A stretch of 47,881 bases of DNA. Source: Pelomonas sp046294815. GTDB taxonomy: Bacteria > Pseudomonadota > Gammaproteobacteria > Burkholderiales > Burkholderiaceae_C. Within the stretch, counting starts at the first letter, position 1, and every line of letters starts with the position of its first letter. The notes beneath the pieces are model-generated. The model had not been told where the DNA came from. It ran no database searches and saw only the letters and a list, made by a program, of their open reading frames with translations. Of this stretch, positions 33,246 through 42,602 are shown piece by piece. Position numbers and translations under genes: made by a program. The stretch covers positions 1 through 47,881 of the forward strand of contig JBKBOJ010000014.1 in NCBI GenBank assembly GCA_046294815.1, given 5' to 3'.

Positions 33246-35036
33246 TCAGGCCGCAGGCGTCGCGTTGCGCAGGCGGATGTGCAGTTCGCGCAGCTGCTTC
33301 TCGTCCACCATGCTGGGTGCGCCGGTCAGCAGGCACTGCGCGCGCTGGGTCTTGGGGAAGGCGATCACGTCGCGGATGGACTCGGCCTTGGTCATCATCG
33401 TGACGATGCGGTCCAGGCCGAAGGCCAGGCCGCCGTGCGGCGGCGCGCCGTACTGCAACGCGTCCAGCAGGAAGCCGAATTTGATGCGCTGCTCTTCCGG
33501 CGTGATGTTGAGCGCCTCGAAGACCTTGGCCTGCACGTCGGCGCGGTGGATACGCACCGAGCCGCCGCCCAGCTCCCAGCCGTTGAGCACCATGTCATAG
33601 GCCTTGGCGATGCAGGCGCCCGGGTCGGTCTTCATCAGCTCCTCATGGCCATCCTTCGGGGCCGTGAAGGGGTGGTGAACGGCCGCCCAGCGGTTGTTCT
33701 CGTCGTCGTACTCGAACATCGGGAAGTCGACCACCCACAGCGGCGCCCACTTGTCCTCGAACAAGCCGTTGGCACGGCCGAATTCGCTGTGGCCCACCTT
33801 CAGGCGCAGCGCGCCGATGGCGTCGTTGACGATCTTGGCCTTGTCCGCACCGAAGAACAGCAGGTCACCGTCCTGGGCACCGGTGCGCTTGAGAATCTCG
33901 GCGACGGCTTCGTCATGCAGGTTCTTGACGATGGGCGACTGCAAGCCCTCGCGTCCCTTCGCAACCTCATTGACCTTGATCCAGGCCAGGCCCTTGGCGC
34001 CGTAGATCTTGACGAACTCGGTGTAAGCGTCGATCTCGCCGCGGCTCAGGGCAGCGCCCTTGGGCACGCGCAGCGCGACGACGCGGCCACCCGGCGTCGT
34101 GGCCGGGCCGCTGAAGACCTTGAAGTCCACCGTCCTCATCGCATCGGTCAGCTCGGTGAATTCGAGCTTCACGCGCAGGTCGGGCTTGTCAGAGCCGAAG
34201 CGGTGCATGGCCTCGGCGTACTTCATGACCGGGTATTCGCCCAGTTCCACGTCCAGCGCCTTGCGGAAGACGTGGCGGATCATGCCCTCGAACAGCGCGC
34301 GGATCTCTTCCTCGGTCAGGAAGGAGGTCTCGATATCGATCTGCGTGAACTCGGGCTGGCGATCGGCGCGCAGGTCCTCATCGCGGAAGCACTTGGTGAT
34401 CTGGTAGTAGCGGTCGAAGCCCGCGACCATCAGCAGTTGCTTGAACAACTGGGGCGACTGCGGCAGCGCAAAGAAGTGCCCGTCGTGCACGCGGCTGGGC
34501 ACCAGATAGTCGCGCGCGCCCTCCGGGGTGCTCTTGGTGAGCATGGGCGTCTCGATGTCGATGAAGCCGTGCTCGTCCAGGAACTTGCGCACTTCCATCG
34601 CCACCCTGTAGCGCAGCATCAGGTTGTGCTGCATGTAAGGGCGGCGCAAGTCCAGGACGCGATGCGTGAGGCGCGTCGTCTCGGACAGGTTGTCGTCGTC
34701 GAGCTGGAAGGGCACGGCCACCGACGGGTTCAGCACCTCGATCTCGTGGCACAGGATCTCGACCTTGCCGGACACCAGGTTGGCGTTCTCGGTGCCGGCC
34801 GGGCGTGCGCGCACCTTGCCGACGATCTTCAGGCAGAACTCGGAGCGCACGCCTTCGGCGATCTTGAACATCTCTGGGCGGTCGGGATCGCAGACCACCT
34901 GGACCAGACCTTCGCGGTCGCGCAGGTCGATGAAGATGACCCCGCCGTGGTCGCGGCGGCGATGGGCCCAGCCCATCAGGGTCACGGTCTGGTCGAGCAG
35001 CTTCTCGCTGACTTGGCCGGCATAGCAGGTGCGCAT
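33246..35036 (-). CDS. aspS: Aspartate-tRNA ligase
   Basis: Class II aminoacyl-tRNA synthetase, 596 residues, bacterial type. The N-terminal OB-fold anticodon domain (about 1-110) carries GWAHRRRDHGGVIFIDLRDREG (as GWAHRRRDHGG, VIFIDLRDREG). Motif 2 region FRDEDLRADRQPEFTQID (about 217-234) is complete, a GAD insertion domain follows, and motif 3 is GGLAFGLDRIV (about 533-543). Whether it is discriminating or also charges tRNA-Asn cannot be told reliably here. GGAG lies 6 nt before ATG. It follows DUF502 and an FmdB-like gene, a normal beta-proteobacterial order. Confidence 0.97.
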   Translation of the reverse strand: MRTCYAGQVSEKLLDQTVTLMGWAHRRRDHGGVIFIDLRDREGLVQVVCDPDRPEMFKIAEGVRSEFCLKIVGKVRARPAGTENANLVSGKVEILCHEIEVLNPSVAVPFQLDDDNLSETTRLTHRVLDLRRPYMQHNLMLRYRVAMEVRKFLDEHGFIDIETPMLTKSTPEGARDYLVPSRVHDGHFFALPQSPQLFKQLLMVAGFDRYYQITKCFRDEDLRADRQPEFTQIDIETSFLTEEEIRALFEGMIRHVFRKALDVELGEYPVMKYAEAMHRFGSDKPDLRVKLEFTELTDAMRTVDFKVFSGPATTPGGRVVALRVPKGAALSRGEIDAYTEFVKIYGAKGLAWIKVNEVAKGREGLQSPIVKNLHDEAVAEILKRTGAQDGDLLFFGADKAKIVNDAIGALRLKVGHSEFGRANGLFEDKWAPLWVVDFPMFEYDDENNRWAAVHHPFTAPKDGHEELMKTDPGACIAKAYDMVLNGWELGGGSVRIHRADVQAKVFEALNITPEEQRIKFGFLLDALQYGAPPHGGLAFGLDRIVTMMTKAESIRDVIAFPKTQRAQCLLTGAPSMVDEKQLRELHIRLRNATPAA

Positions 35037-35131
35037 GGGATTCTCCGGATTCTTTGCGGGGGTGTTCTGTGGGGCGCTGATGAGCTCGGTCGGCTCTCAG
35101 GATTGGACGCCTGCCGAGGCGCCCAACCCGG

Positions 35132-35848
35132 CTAATTTCGGGCCGAAGGGTGGCGCGGGGCGTCGGCCGCGTCCTGCCCCGACGGCGGCACGCTGGAGTG
35201 CCCCACATGCGGCAGCGGCGCCACCGTGCCCATAGAGATGATGTACTTCAGCGCCTCGTCCACCGTCATGTGCAGCGGCCGCACGTCAGCGCGCGGCACG
35301 ATGAGGAAGAAGCCCGACGTGGGGTTGGGCGTCGTGGGCACATAGACGCTGAGGTGTTCGTCTTGCAGGTGGCAGGCCACCGCGCCGCTGGGTGTGCCGG
35401 TCACGAACGCGATGGTCCAGCTCCCGGCGCGCGGGTACTGCACCAACACGGCCTCGCGGAAGGCGTTGCCGCTGCTGGAGAACAGCGTGTCCGACACCTG
35501 CTTGACCGAGCTGTAAATGCTCTTGACGATGGGGATGTGGGACATCAGCCGGTCCCACTGCGCCAGCAGCCACTGGCCGAACATGTTGGCGACCAAGACG
35601 CCCGTAGCCAGCAGGCCGCCGGCCAGAATGGCCACACCCAGGCCGGGCACATGCTGCAGGCCGAGCAGCCCCTCGCGCATCGAGCCCGGCACCACCAGGG
35701 CCAGCGCGCCCAACAGCGCGCCGAACACGCCGTTGATGACGTCCAGAACGCCAGTCAGCACCCAGACGGTGATGGCCAGCGGCAGCCAGACCAGCAGGCC
35801 GGCGACGAGGTATTTGCGGAGGGAAGCGCCCACGAATCCGCCGATCAA
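35132..35848 (-). CDS. DUF502 family membrane protein
   Basis: A 238-residue protein of the DUF502 family (PF04367), function unknown. Two hydrophobic segments near the N-terminus (KYLVAGLLVWLPLAITVWVL and GLGVAILAGGLLATGVLVANMFG) are followed by the conserved soluble part IPIVKSIYSSVKQVSDTLF and FLIVPRADVRPL. The start could be TTG 35848, overlapping the upstream stop as TTGA, or GTG 35833. It lies between the zinc-ribbon gene and aspS. Confidence 0.88.
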   Translation of the reverse strand: MIGGFVGASLRKYLVAGLLVWLPLAITVWVLTGVLDVINGVFGALLGALALVVPGSMREGLLGLQHVPGLGVAILAGGLLATGVLVANMFGQWLLAQWDRLMSHIPIVKSIYSSVKQVSDTLFSSSGNAFREAVLVQYPRAGSWTIAFVTGTPSGAVACHLQDEHLSVYVPTTPNPTSGFFLIVPRADVRPLHMTVDEALKYIISMGTVAPLPHVGHSSVPPSGQDAADAPRHPSARN

Positions 35849-36147
35849 TGGCAGGCGCAGGAGCTGCCGCAGGGCGTGGACGACGCGGCCGAGGCCTCGG
35901 TCTTGGGCGCCTCGGTCTTGGCCGGCTCGGCCGCCGCCGCTGTCGAGCCGGCAGCGGCACCGCCGCCGCCACGGAAGTCGGTCACGTACCAGCCCGATCC
36001 CTTGAGCTGGAAACCGGCAGCCGTGACCTGCTTGCCGAAGGCTTCCGCGCCGCAGGCCGGGCAGGTGGTGAGGGGAGCGTCAGAAATCTTTTGCAGCACG
36101 TCCTTGGCATGGCCACAGGCGCTGCAGCGGTAAGCGTAGATGGGCAT
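35845..36147 (-). CDS. FmdB family zinc-ribbon protein
   Basis: A 100-residue protein. The N-terminal FmdB domain MPIYAYRCSACG has Cys8/Cys11, and TTCPACGAEAFGKQ has Cys29/Cys32, a four-Cys zinc ribbon; GFQLKGSGWYVTDF is the family motif. The C-terminal half is Ala/Glu/Thr-rich with a Cys-rich end CGSSCACH. Named FmdB proteins are putative regulators, but the role is unknown. ATG 36147 chosen from the family start; nine upstream residues are not conserved. Confidence 0.9.
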   Translation of the reverse strand: MPIYAYRCSACGHAKDVLQKISDAPLTTCPACGAEAFGKQVTAAGFQLKGSGWYVTDFRGGGGAAAGSTAAAAEPAKTEAPKTEASAASSTPCGSSCACH

Positions 36148-36230
36148 GGTGATGCAAAAGGTTCGGTTGGACAAAGCCCGTCATTTTAGGCCCACCCCGC
36201 CGGCTTCAAGTAGGCGCCCGTCGGCGCTTA

Positions 36231-37694
36231 TTACGGCTGGGGCTTCAGGTGATGGCTGACGTGCTCGTGGCGGTTGGTCAGCATCTGCGGCATCAGCGAG
36301 CCCACCACCATGCCCAGCAGCGCGGCGATCAGGCCGGCCAGCTGGCCAGGGAAGAACTCACCCCAGGTCGACACCTGCGGGAAGAAGGCCACCCAGACCG
36401 CCACGCCGGCAAAGATCGAGAAGATCGCGCCCTGGGTGGTGGCACGCTGCCAGTACAAGCCGAACACCAGCGGCGTGAAGGCCGCCACCAGCGTGACCTG
36501 GTAGGCCGCGCTGACCAGGTCGTAGATGGACGTGCCCTGCAGCGCGATGGCGTAGGCCAGCACCGCAAACGCGAACACCACCAGCGTCACCCGCATGGCC
36601 ACCAGCGCCTGCTTGTCGCTCATGTCGGGGCGGATCTGCTTGAGGATGTTCTCGACGAAGCTGGTCGTCGGCGCCAGCAGCGTGGCCGACGAAGTGCTCT
36701 TGATGGCCGACAACAGCGCGCCGAAGAACAGGATCTGCATGAGCAGCGGCATGTGCCCCATGATGAAGCTCGGCAGCACGCGCTGGTAATCGTTCTGGGC
36801 CAGCAACAGCGCTTGATCGCCCATGACGACCACGGCCGCCAGCACGATGAACATGGGCACGAAGGCGAAGACGATGTAGCTGAAGCCGCCGATGATGGCA
36901 CCGCGCTGCGCGGTTTGGGCGTCCTTGGCGGACATGACGCGCTGGAACACGTCCTGTTGCGGGATGGAGCCCAGCATCATGGTCAGCGCCGCGCCGAGGA
37001 ACATGGCGATGTCGGTGAAGCTGGACTCGGGCAGGAAGCGCGCGAGGTTCTTCTGCTGCGCCAGGCTCAGCACCTTGTCGGCACCGCCGGCCAGGTCGGC
37101 CGAGAACATCGCGATCAGGCTCAGCCCCACCACCAGCACGATCATCTGGATGAAATCCGTCCAGGCCACGGCCAGGAAGCCGCCGATGACCACATAGACC
37201 AGCACCGCCAGCAGGCCCACGGCCATGCCCATGGCGGGACTCATCGCACCGTTGGTCAGGATGTTGAACACCAGGCCCAGCGCCGTGACCTGGGCCGCGA
37301 CCCAGCCCAGGTAGCTCAGGATGATGGCCAGCGAGCAGAAGATCTCGACACCCTTGCCATAGCGCTGGCGGTAGAAATCGCCGATCGTCAGCAGGTTCTT
37401 GCGGTAGAGCTTGGCGGCGAAGAATGTGCCCACCAGCACCAGGCACAGGCCGGCGCCGAAGGGGTCTTCCACGATGCCACCCAGGCCGCCCTGCACGAAC
37501 TTGGCCGGAATGCCCATCACCGTCTCGGCGCCGAACCAGGTCGCGAAAGTGGTCGTGATGACCATGACCAGCGGCAGGCTGCGCCCGGCCACCGCGAAAT
37601 CCGCCGTGTTCTTGACCCGCGTGCCGGCCCAGACGCCGATGGCCAGCGTGCCGAGCAGGTAGAGCACGACGAAAACGATCAGCGTGGTGTTCAT
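36231..37694 (-). CDS. Sodium:solute symporter family protein
   Basis: A 487-residue SSS-family (TC 2.A.21) transporter with about 13 membrane spans. VAGRSLPLVMVITTTFATWFGAETVMG (two parts: VAGRSLPLVMVI, TTFATWFGAETVMG) is the usual TM1-2 region with the family's FATWFG motif, and GGFLAVAWTDFIQ is the SSS signature region. SATLLAPTTSFVENI follows later. Substrate unknown; the class includes transporters of proline, pantothenate, acetate and others. An open frame upstream of ATG 37694 is not SSS-like. It lies 64 nt downstream of ubiB. A small hairpin (GCGCC/GGCGC) follows the stop. Confidence 0.9.
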   Translation of the reverse strand: MNTTLIVFVVLYLLGTLAIGVWAGTRVKNTADFAVAGRSLPLVMVITTTFATWFGAETVMGIPAKFVQGGLGGIVEDPFGAGLCLVLVGTFFAAKLYRKNLLTIGDFYRQRYGKGVEIFCSLAIILSYLGWVAAQVTALGLVFNILTNGAMSPAMGMAVGLLAVLVYVVIGGFLAVAWTDFIQMIVLVVGLSLIAMFSADLAGGADKVLSLAQQKNLARFLPESSFTDIAMFLGAALTMMLGSIPQQDVFQRVMSAKDAQTAQRGAIIGGFSYIVFAFVPMFIVLAAVVVMGDQALLLAQNDYQRVLPSFIMGHMPLLMQILFFGALLSAIKSTSSATLLAPTTSFVENILKQIRPDMSDKQALVAMRVTLVVFAFAVLAYAIALQGTSIYDLVSAAYQVTLVAAFTPLVFGLYWQRATTQGAIFSIFAGVAVWVAFFPQVSTWGEFFPGQLAGLIAALLGMVVGSLMPQMLTNRHEHVSHHLKPQP

Positions 37695-37758
37695 GGCATA
37701 GGGAGCAGGTTGGGCCGAAAACCGGCGCGGATTATGGATGCGGCGCGCCCGGGCAGCA

Positions 37759-39321
37759 CTAGACGCCGACGTCCAGCAGGCGCAAAACCAGCCATGCCAG
37801 CGTGATGCCCAGCGCAAAGCCGGCCGCGCCCCACAGCAGGCCGGACAGCAACCGGTTGGTGTTGCGCAGCTCGCGCACCAGGGCCTGCATCTCGGCGTCA
37901 GCGCCGCGCCGGGTCTGGGCCTTCAGCGCGTCATGCAGCAGGCGCGGCAGTTCGGGGATCAGCTGGGCAAAGCGCGGCGCTTCCTTGAGCAGCTGCTTGT
38001 TGAACGCCGGCCAACCGACCTGCTCGTTCATCCAACGCTCCAGGAAGGGCTTGGCCGTGGCCCACAGGTCCAGCTCGGGGTCCAGCTGGCGGCCCAGGCC
38101 CTCGACGTTGAGCAGCGTCTTCTGCAGCAGCACCAGCTGCGGCTGGATCTCGACATTGAAGCGGCGCGAGGTTTGGAACAGCCGCATCAGCACCTGGCCC
38201 AGCGAGATGTCCTTCAGCGGCCGGTCGAAATGCGGCTCACAGACGGCACGCACGGCACTCTCTAGCGCATCCACCCGCGTCTCGGGCGGCACCCAGCCCG
38301 AGGCGATGTGCAATTCGGCGACGCGCTTGTAGTCGCGCTGGAAGAAGGCGATGAAGTTCTGCGCCAGGTAGTCCTTGTCCACCTCGGTCAGCGTGCCGAT
38401 GATGCCGAAATCCAGCGCGATGTAGCGGCCGAAGGTCTCGGGCGCCAAGCTCACCTGAATGTTGCCGGGGTGCATGTCGGCGTGGAAGAAGCCGTCGCGA
38501 AACACCTGGGTGAAAAAGATGGTCACGCCGTCGCGGGCCAGCTTCTTGATGTCGATGCCGGCGGCCTCCAGCGCGGCGCGCTGCGAGATGGGCACGCCCT
38601 TCATGCGCTCCATCACGATGACCTCGGAGCTGCACAGGTCCCAGTGCATCTCCGGCACCATGACCAGCCCCAGCCCCTCCATATTGCGGCGCAGTTGGGC
38701 GGCGTTGGCGGCCTCGCGCACGAGGTCCAGCTCGTCGTGCAGGTAGCCGTCGAACTCGGCCACCACCTCGCGCGGCTTGAGCCGCCGGCCGTCCGCCGAG
38801 AAGCGCTCGATCCAAACCGCCAGCCGGCGCATCAGCGCCAGGTCGTCGTCGATGACGTTCAGCATGCCCGGCCGCAGCACCTTGACGGCCACCTCGCGGC
38901 CGTCCTTGAGCGTCGCGAAATGCACCTGGGCGATGCTCGCGCTGGCCACGGGCTCGGCGTCGAAGCTGGCGAACAGCTGCTCCATCGGCCGGCCGAAGGC
39001 GCGCTCGACCACCGCGCGCGCGACCGCGGCCGGGAAGGGAGGCACTCGGTCCTGCAGCTTGGCCAACTCGGCCGCCACGTCAGGGGGCAGCAAATCACCC
39101 CGGGTGGACAGCACCTGGCCCAGCTTCACGAATATTGGGCCCAGGTGCTCCAAAGCGAGACGCAGACGCACGCCGCGAGGCTCCTGCCAGCGGCGCCCCA
39201 TGCGGGTCAGGCGGCGGATCAGCTGGAAGCGGCGCCGGCGCAAGCCGGACAGGGCCAGGTCGTCGAGGCCGAAGCGCCAGACCGTCCAGAGGATGACCAG
39301 CAGCCGGGAGACAAACCTCAT
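37759..39321 (-). CDS. ubiB: Ubiquinone biosynthesis ATPase/kinase-like protein UbiB
   Basis: ADCK/UbiB atypical kinase-like protein, 520 residues, needed for ubiquinone synthesis and thought to help extract lipid intermediates from the membrane. The KxGQ motif lies in GPIFVKLGQVLSTRGDLLPP (about 61-80), and the Ala-rich nucleotide loop is VASASIAQVHFA (about 125-136). DMHPGNIQV and LDFGIIGTL are the later catalytic-loop and DFG-like motifs. Two C-terminal hydrophobic segments anchor it to the membrane (GLLWGAAGFALGITLAWLVL). It overlaps ubiJ by ATGA. Confidence 0.95.
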   Translation of the reverse strand: MRFVSRLLVILWTVWRFGLDDLALSGLRRRRFQLIRRLTRMGRRWQEPRGVRLRLALEHLGPIFVKLGQVLSTRGDLLPPDVAAELAKLQDRVPPFPAAVARAVVERAFGRPMEQLFASFDAEPVASASIAQVHFATLKDGREVAVKVLRPGMLNVIDDDLALMRRLAVWIERFSADGRRLKPREVVAEFDGYLHDELDLVREAANAAQLRRNMEGLGLVMVPEMHWDLCSSEVIVMERMKGVPISQRAALEAAGIDIKKLARDGVTIFFTQVFRDGFFHADMHPGNIQVSLAPETFGRYIALDFGIIGTLTEVDKDYLAQNFIAFFQRDYKRVAELHIASGWVPPETRVDALESAVRAVCEPHFDRPLKDISLGQVLMRLFQTSRRFNVEIQPQLVLLQKTLLNVEGLGRQLDPELDLWATAKPFLERWMNEQVGWPAFNKQLLKEAPRFAQLIPELPRLLHDALKAQTRRGADAEMQALVRELRNTNRLLSGLLWGAAGFALGITLAWLVLRLLDVGV

Positions 39322-39854
39322 GCCGCGCCACCGGCGGCTGCCGGCGCCAAGCGCCTGGCCACGCCCGCCAGCGTCGTGCGCAGCGCCCGGCCGAACTGAG
39401 CGAGCTGACGTGCGGCCAGCGGCCCGACCAGCCCGGCCAAGTCGTCCTCAATGTCCCAGCGCAGGTTGTCCATCAACCAGTGCATCTCGCCAGCGAAGGC
39501 GGCATCGCCCTGGACGCTGACCGCCGGCGGTGTGCCGCTGAGCGCGCCCAGCGCCAGCTTGGCCGGGTTGGACGCGTCGATCTCGATGCGCAGCCCCCCC
39601 GCACCCACGGGGGGCAACTCCAGCCGCTCGAACAGCCCGGCCGGCGTCACGCCCAGCACCAGGTCGGGCGCCGCCGGCAGCAGCGTCGGCCAGCCGGACA
39701 GATGCACCACCAGACTCCGGCCGGCCATGGGCCGCAGGCGCTGCGCGGCCATGGGCTCGCGTGACAACACGTGGTTGATCAACAGCACGAGTCGGTCCTG
39801 CAGGGCCGGCATCAACAGGGGCGACAGGGAGGGCGGGAGCCGGAATGCAGACAT
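39318..39854 (-). CDS. ubiJ: Ubiquinone biosynthesis accessory factor UbiJ (SCP2 domain)
   Basis: A 178-residue lipid-binding scaffold of the Ubi complex, working with UbiK. An SCP2-like domain occupies residues 30-115, with LVVHLSGWPTLLPAAPDLVLGVTP and LALGALSGTPPAVSVQGDAAFAGEMHWL (as LALGALSGTPPAVSVQGDA). The C-terminal helix DLAGLVGPLAARQLAQFGRAL is typical. ATG 39854; upstream open frame residues are not conserved. First gene of the ubiJ-ubiB unit. Confidence 0.88.
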   Translation of the reverse strand: MSAFRLPPSLSPLLMPALQDRLVLLINHVLSREPMAAQRLRPMAGRSLVVHLSGWPTLLPAAPDLVLGVTPAGLFERLELPPVGAGGLRIEIDASNPAKLALGALSGTPPAVSVQGDAAFAGEMHWLMDNLRWDIEDDLAGLVGPLAARQLAQFGRALRTTLAGVARRLAPAAAGGAA

Positions 39855-39982
39855 GGCCAAGATTGTAGGCAGCGGACCATGAATAGGGGACGCGGCGCAC
39901 GCGGCTGTCAAACATGTTGGTGGAGAATCCCGGATCGCTTCTTGCCTGCCCACGGCAAACGCCCGAGAAGAACCAAACCCAG
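39855..39982. promoter_or_regulatory. Divergent region ubiJ / exopolysaccharide locus
   Basis: A 128-nt gap that should carry the promoter of the exopolysaccharide operon and that of ubiJ. An upstream ATG at 39914 in frame with the sugar transferase lies here. No convincing -35/-10 pair was recognised. Confidence 0.3.
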
Positions 39983-41371
39983 ATGTTCGAGGACCGCAAC
40001 TACAAAAGGACCTTCTACAGCGCGCCGCAATCGGTCGAGTCGCTGATTGCCGCCTTCCTCGAGCCCGGGATCATCGTTCTGACCTTTCTGCTCGTGAATG
40101 AGCATTTCCACGAACCGGTCATGCGCCCGGGCCTGACGCTGTGCCTGCTGGTGTTCGCTCTGACCTTCCCCGGCCGCAACCGCTTCAACGATCACCCGGC
40201 CAGCGCCCTCGTTGACGTGCTGTCGTCCTGGCTGGTGCTGGTGGGCATCTTGCTGCTATGCGGCTACGCGACCAACAGCCTGCACTACTTCGAGACCGAG
40301 GTGCTGATCTGGTGGGCCGTCATCACGCCGGTGGTCCAGGTCGCGGCCATCGAGGCCGGCCGGCGCATCCAGCGCTGGCGCGCCAGCCGTCCCGGCGCGC
40401 GGCGCACGGCCGTCATCGTCGGCGCCGGCCCGCTGGGGCACAAGGTGGCGCGCGCGCTGCGCGAGGCGCAAGGCGTGGTCTGCCTGGGATACTTCGACGA
40501 CCGTGCGCCGGAGCGGCTGCATCCCGATGCCGGCGCCCATGTGCTGGGCACACTGTCCGAACTGGCCCGCTTCGTGCGCGAGCAGGGCGTGCGCGACGTC
40601 TACATCACGCTGCCGCTGGGCTCGCAGCCCCGCATCGTCGAGCTGTTGGAGCAGGTGCAAGGCACCACGGCCTCGCTTTACTTCGTGCCCGACGTGTTCG
40701 GCATCAGCATCATCCAAGGCCGGCTCATGGACATGAACGGTGTGCCGGTGGTGGGCATCTGCGAGACGCCGTTCACAGGCACCAACCAGCTGGTCAAACG
40801 CATCAGCGACATCGTGCTGGCGTCCATCATCCTGGTGCTGATCTCGCCCCTCCTGCTGCTGCTGGCCATCGGCGTGAAGCTCAGCTCGCCGGGGCCGGTG
40901 ATCTTCAAGCAGCGCCGCAACGGTCTGGATGGCGAGGAGATCACCGTCTACAAGTTCCGCTCCATGCGCACGCTGGACGACGGCCCCGTCATCAAGCAGG
41001 CCACCAAGGACGACCCGCGCATCACGCCTTTCGGTGCCTTCATCCGCCGCACCTCGCTGGACGAACTGCCGCAATTCATCAACGTGTTGCAGGGCCGCAT
41101 GAGCATCGTGGGCCCGCGCCCGCATGCGGTGGCGCACAACGAGGAGTACCGCAAGCTCATCAAGGCCTACATGGTGCGGCACAAGGTCAAGCCCGGCATC
41201 ACCGGCTGGGCCCAGGTCAACGGCCTGCGCGGCGAGACCGACACCGTCGACAAGATGAAGGCACGCGTCGAATACGATTTGGAATATCTGCGCAACTGGT
41301 CGCTGGCCCTGGATCTGCAGATCATCCTGCGCACGATCAGGCTGGTGGTATTCGACCGTCATGCCTACTAA
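39983..41371 (+). CDS. Undecaprenyl-phosphate sugar-1-phosphate transferase (WcaJ-like)
   Basis: Initiates exopolysaccharide synthesis by moving a hexose-1-phosphate from a nucleotide sugar to undecaprenyl phosphate at the inner membrane. It has 463 residues from ATG 39983; ATG 39914 would add 23 poor residues. Four N-terminal membrane spans precede a CoA-binding-like Rossmann part (TAVIVGAGPLGHKVARAL, about 139-156). The C-terminal bacterial sugar-transferase domain (about 270-463) starts KRISDIVLASIILVLISP and contains FKQRRNGLDG, YKFRSM, RRTSLDELPQ (Asp-Glu pair) and MSIVGPRPHA. Glucose or galactose are the usual sugars; not decided here. Confidence 0.92.
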   Translation: MFEDRNYKRTFYSAPQSVESLIAAFLEPGIIVLTFLLVNEHFHEPVMRPGLTLCLLVFALTFPGRNRFNDHPASALVDVLSSWLVLVGILLLCGYATNSLHYFETEVLIWWAVITPVVQVAAIEAGRRIQRWRASRPGARRTAVIVGAGPLGHKVARALREAQGVVCLGYFDDRAPERLHPDAGAHVLGTLSELARFVREQGVRDVYITLPLGSQPRIVELLEQVQGTTASLYFVPDVFGISIIQGRLMDMNGVPVVGICETPFTGTNQLVKRISDIVLASIILVLISPLLLLLAIGVKLSSPGPVIFKQRRNGLDGEEITVYKFRSMRTLDDGPVIKQATKDDPRITPFGAFIRRTSLDELPQFINVLQGRMSIVGPRPHAVAHNEEYRKLIKAYMVRHKVKPGITGWAQVNGLRGETDTVDKMKARVEYDLEYLRNWSLALDLQIILRTIRLVVFDRHAY

Positions 41372-42602
41372 AAAAGCCCTCCTCCCCCTGAAGCGCCTCG
41401 CCCTGCCGGCGCTGGCCGCCGCGCTGGCGCTGCCAGCCGCCGCCCAGACCGACGACGCCACGCCCTTCTATGCCGGCGCGACGCTCGGCGCCGCGCGCGT
41501 GTCCAACGTCTACCGCCAGCCCACGGCCAGCAACGACGACACGGTCGTCAGCGCCGGCCTGGTCGCCGGCCTCGACCAGCGCCTGGGCCGCCAGCACCTG
41601 ACGCTGGACGGCGGCCTGCAGGACAACCGCTACAGCACCAACACCGAGCTGAACAACCGCGCCTACAACCTGCGCGGCGCGCTGCACTGGCAGACGCTGG
41701 GCAAGCTCTCCGGCGTGGTCAGCGCCAAGACGTCCCGCTCGCTGGCGGACTTCAACATCGGCAACGGCGTCGAGCCCATCCTCAAGAAGAACATCGAGCG
41801 CACCGACGAGTACCAGGCCACGGCCCGTCTCGGCGTGCTGACGCGCTACACCGTCGAGGCGGGCTGGACCCACAAGCGCCGCGACTTCAGCGCCGAGGAA
41901 TACGCCCGCTTCGTCTACAGCCAGAACACGGGCTCGCTGGGCTTCTATGCCCGGCCCGGCGCCCACCTGCGGCTGGGCCTGGTGGGCCGCGCGACCCGCG
42001 GCAGCAACCCGCGCTATCCGGTCGGCTTCACCATCGACCCCGGCACGCTGCGCCCCGTGGTGGTCAGCGCGCCCAACGACTACGAGCGGCGCGACGTGGA
42101 CCTCACCGCCCGCTGGGCCACCGGCGGCAGCAGCAACGTCAGCGCCCGCATCAGCCGCAGCCGCACCAGCAACAGCCTGAACAACCTGCGCGACTTCAGC
42201 GGCACCACCGGCGCCATCGGCTGGGACTGGCAGCCCACCGGCAAACTGCAACTCAACCTGCAGTACTCGCGCGACACCGGTCAGGAGAGCGTCGTCCAGT
42301 CCGCGGACCTGAACCGCGTCTACACCTCCTGGCAGTTGGGCGGCAACTATGCGCTGACCGGCAAGCTCAGCCTGAGCGCCAGGGCCAGCAGCAACCGCGG
42401 CCGCCGCACCAGCGAATCCGGCGCCAACATCGCCGACGCGCAGGACGACAGCCGCCTCTACAACCTGAGCCTGCGCTGGAACTACTCGCGCGGGCTCAGC
42501 CTGATCTGCCAGGCAGATCGCATCAGCCGCGACAGCAGCATCGCCCAGTACGTCTACACGGCCAACAGCTTGGGCTGCAGCGGCCAAGCCGTCTTCTACT
42601 GA
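41361..42602 (+). CDS. EpsL-like outer-membrane beta-barrel protein of polysaccharide synthesis
   Basis: A 413-residue outer-membrane protein. The signal peptide covers about residues 1-29 (LPALAAALALPAAAQ). The rest is a train of short alternating beta-strands with aromatic ends (LRGALHWQTL, YTVEAGWTHKR, GAIGWDWQPTGKLQLNLQYSRDTG in parts) and a terminal aromatic FY, as in barrels. It resembles the EpsL family seen with exosortase B loci of beta-proteobacteria; this assignment is from memory and location. It overlaps the sugar transferase by 11 nt and galE by 1 nt (TGATG). A role in polymer export is inferred. Confidence 0.75.
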   Translation: MPTKKALLPLKRLALPALAAALALPAAAQTDDATPFYAGATLGAARVSNVYRQPTASNDDTVVSAGLVAGLDQRLGRQHLTLDGGLQDNRYSTNTELNNRAYNLRGALHWQTLGKLSGVVSAKTSRSLADFNIGNGVEPILKKNIERTDEYQATARLGVLTRYTVEAGWTHKRRDFSAEEYARFVYSQNTGSLGFYARPGAHLRLGLVGRATRGSNPRYPVGFTIDPGTLRPVVVSAPNDYERRDVDLTARWATGGSSNVSARISRSRTSNSLNNLRDFSGTTGAIGWDWQPTGKLQLNLQYSRDTGQESVVQSADLNRVYTSWQLGGNYALTGKLSLSARASSNRGRRTSESGANIADAQDDSRLYNLSLRWNYSRGLSLICQADRISRDSSIAQYVYTANSLGCSGQAVFY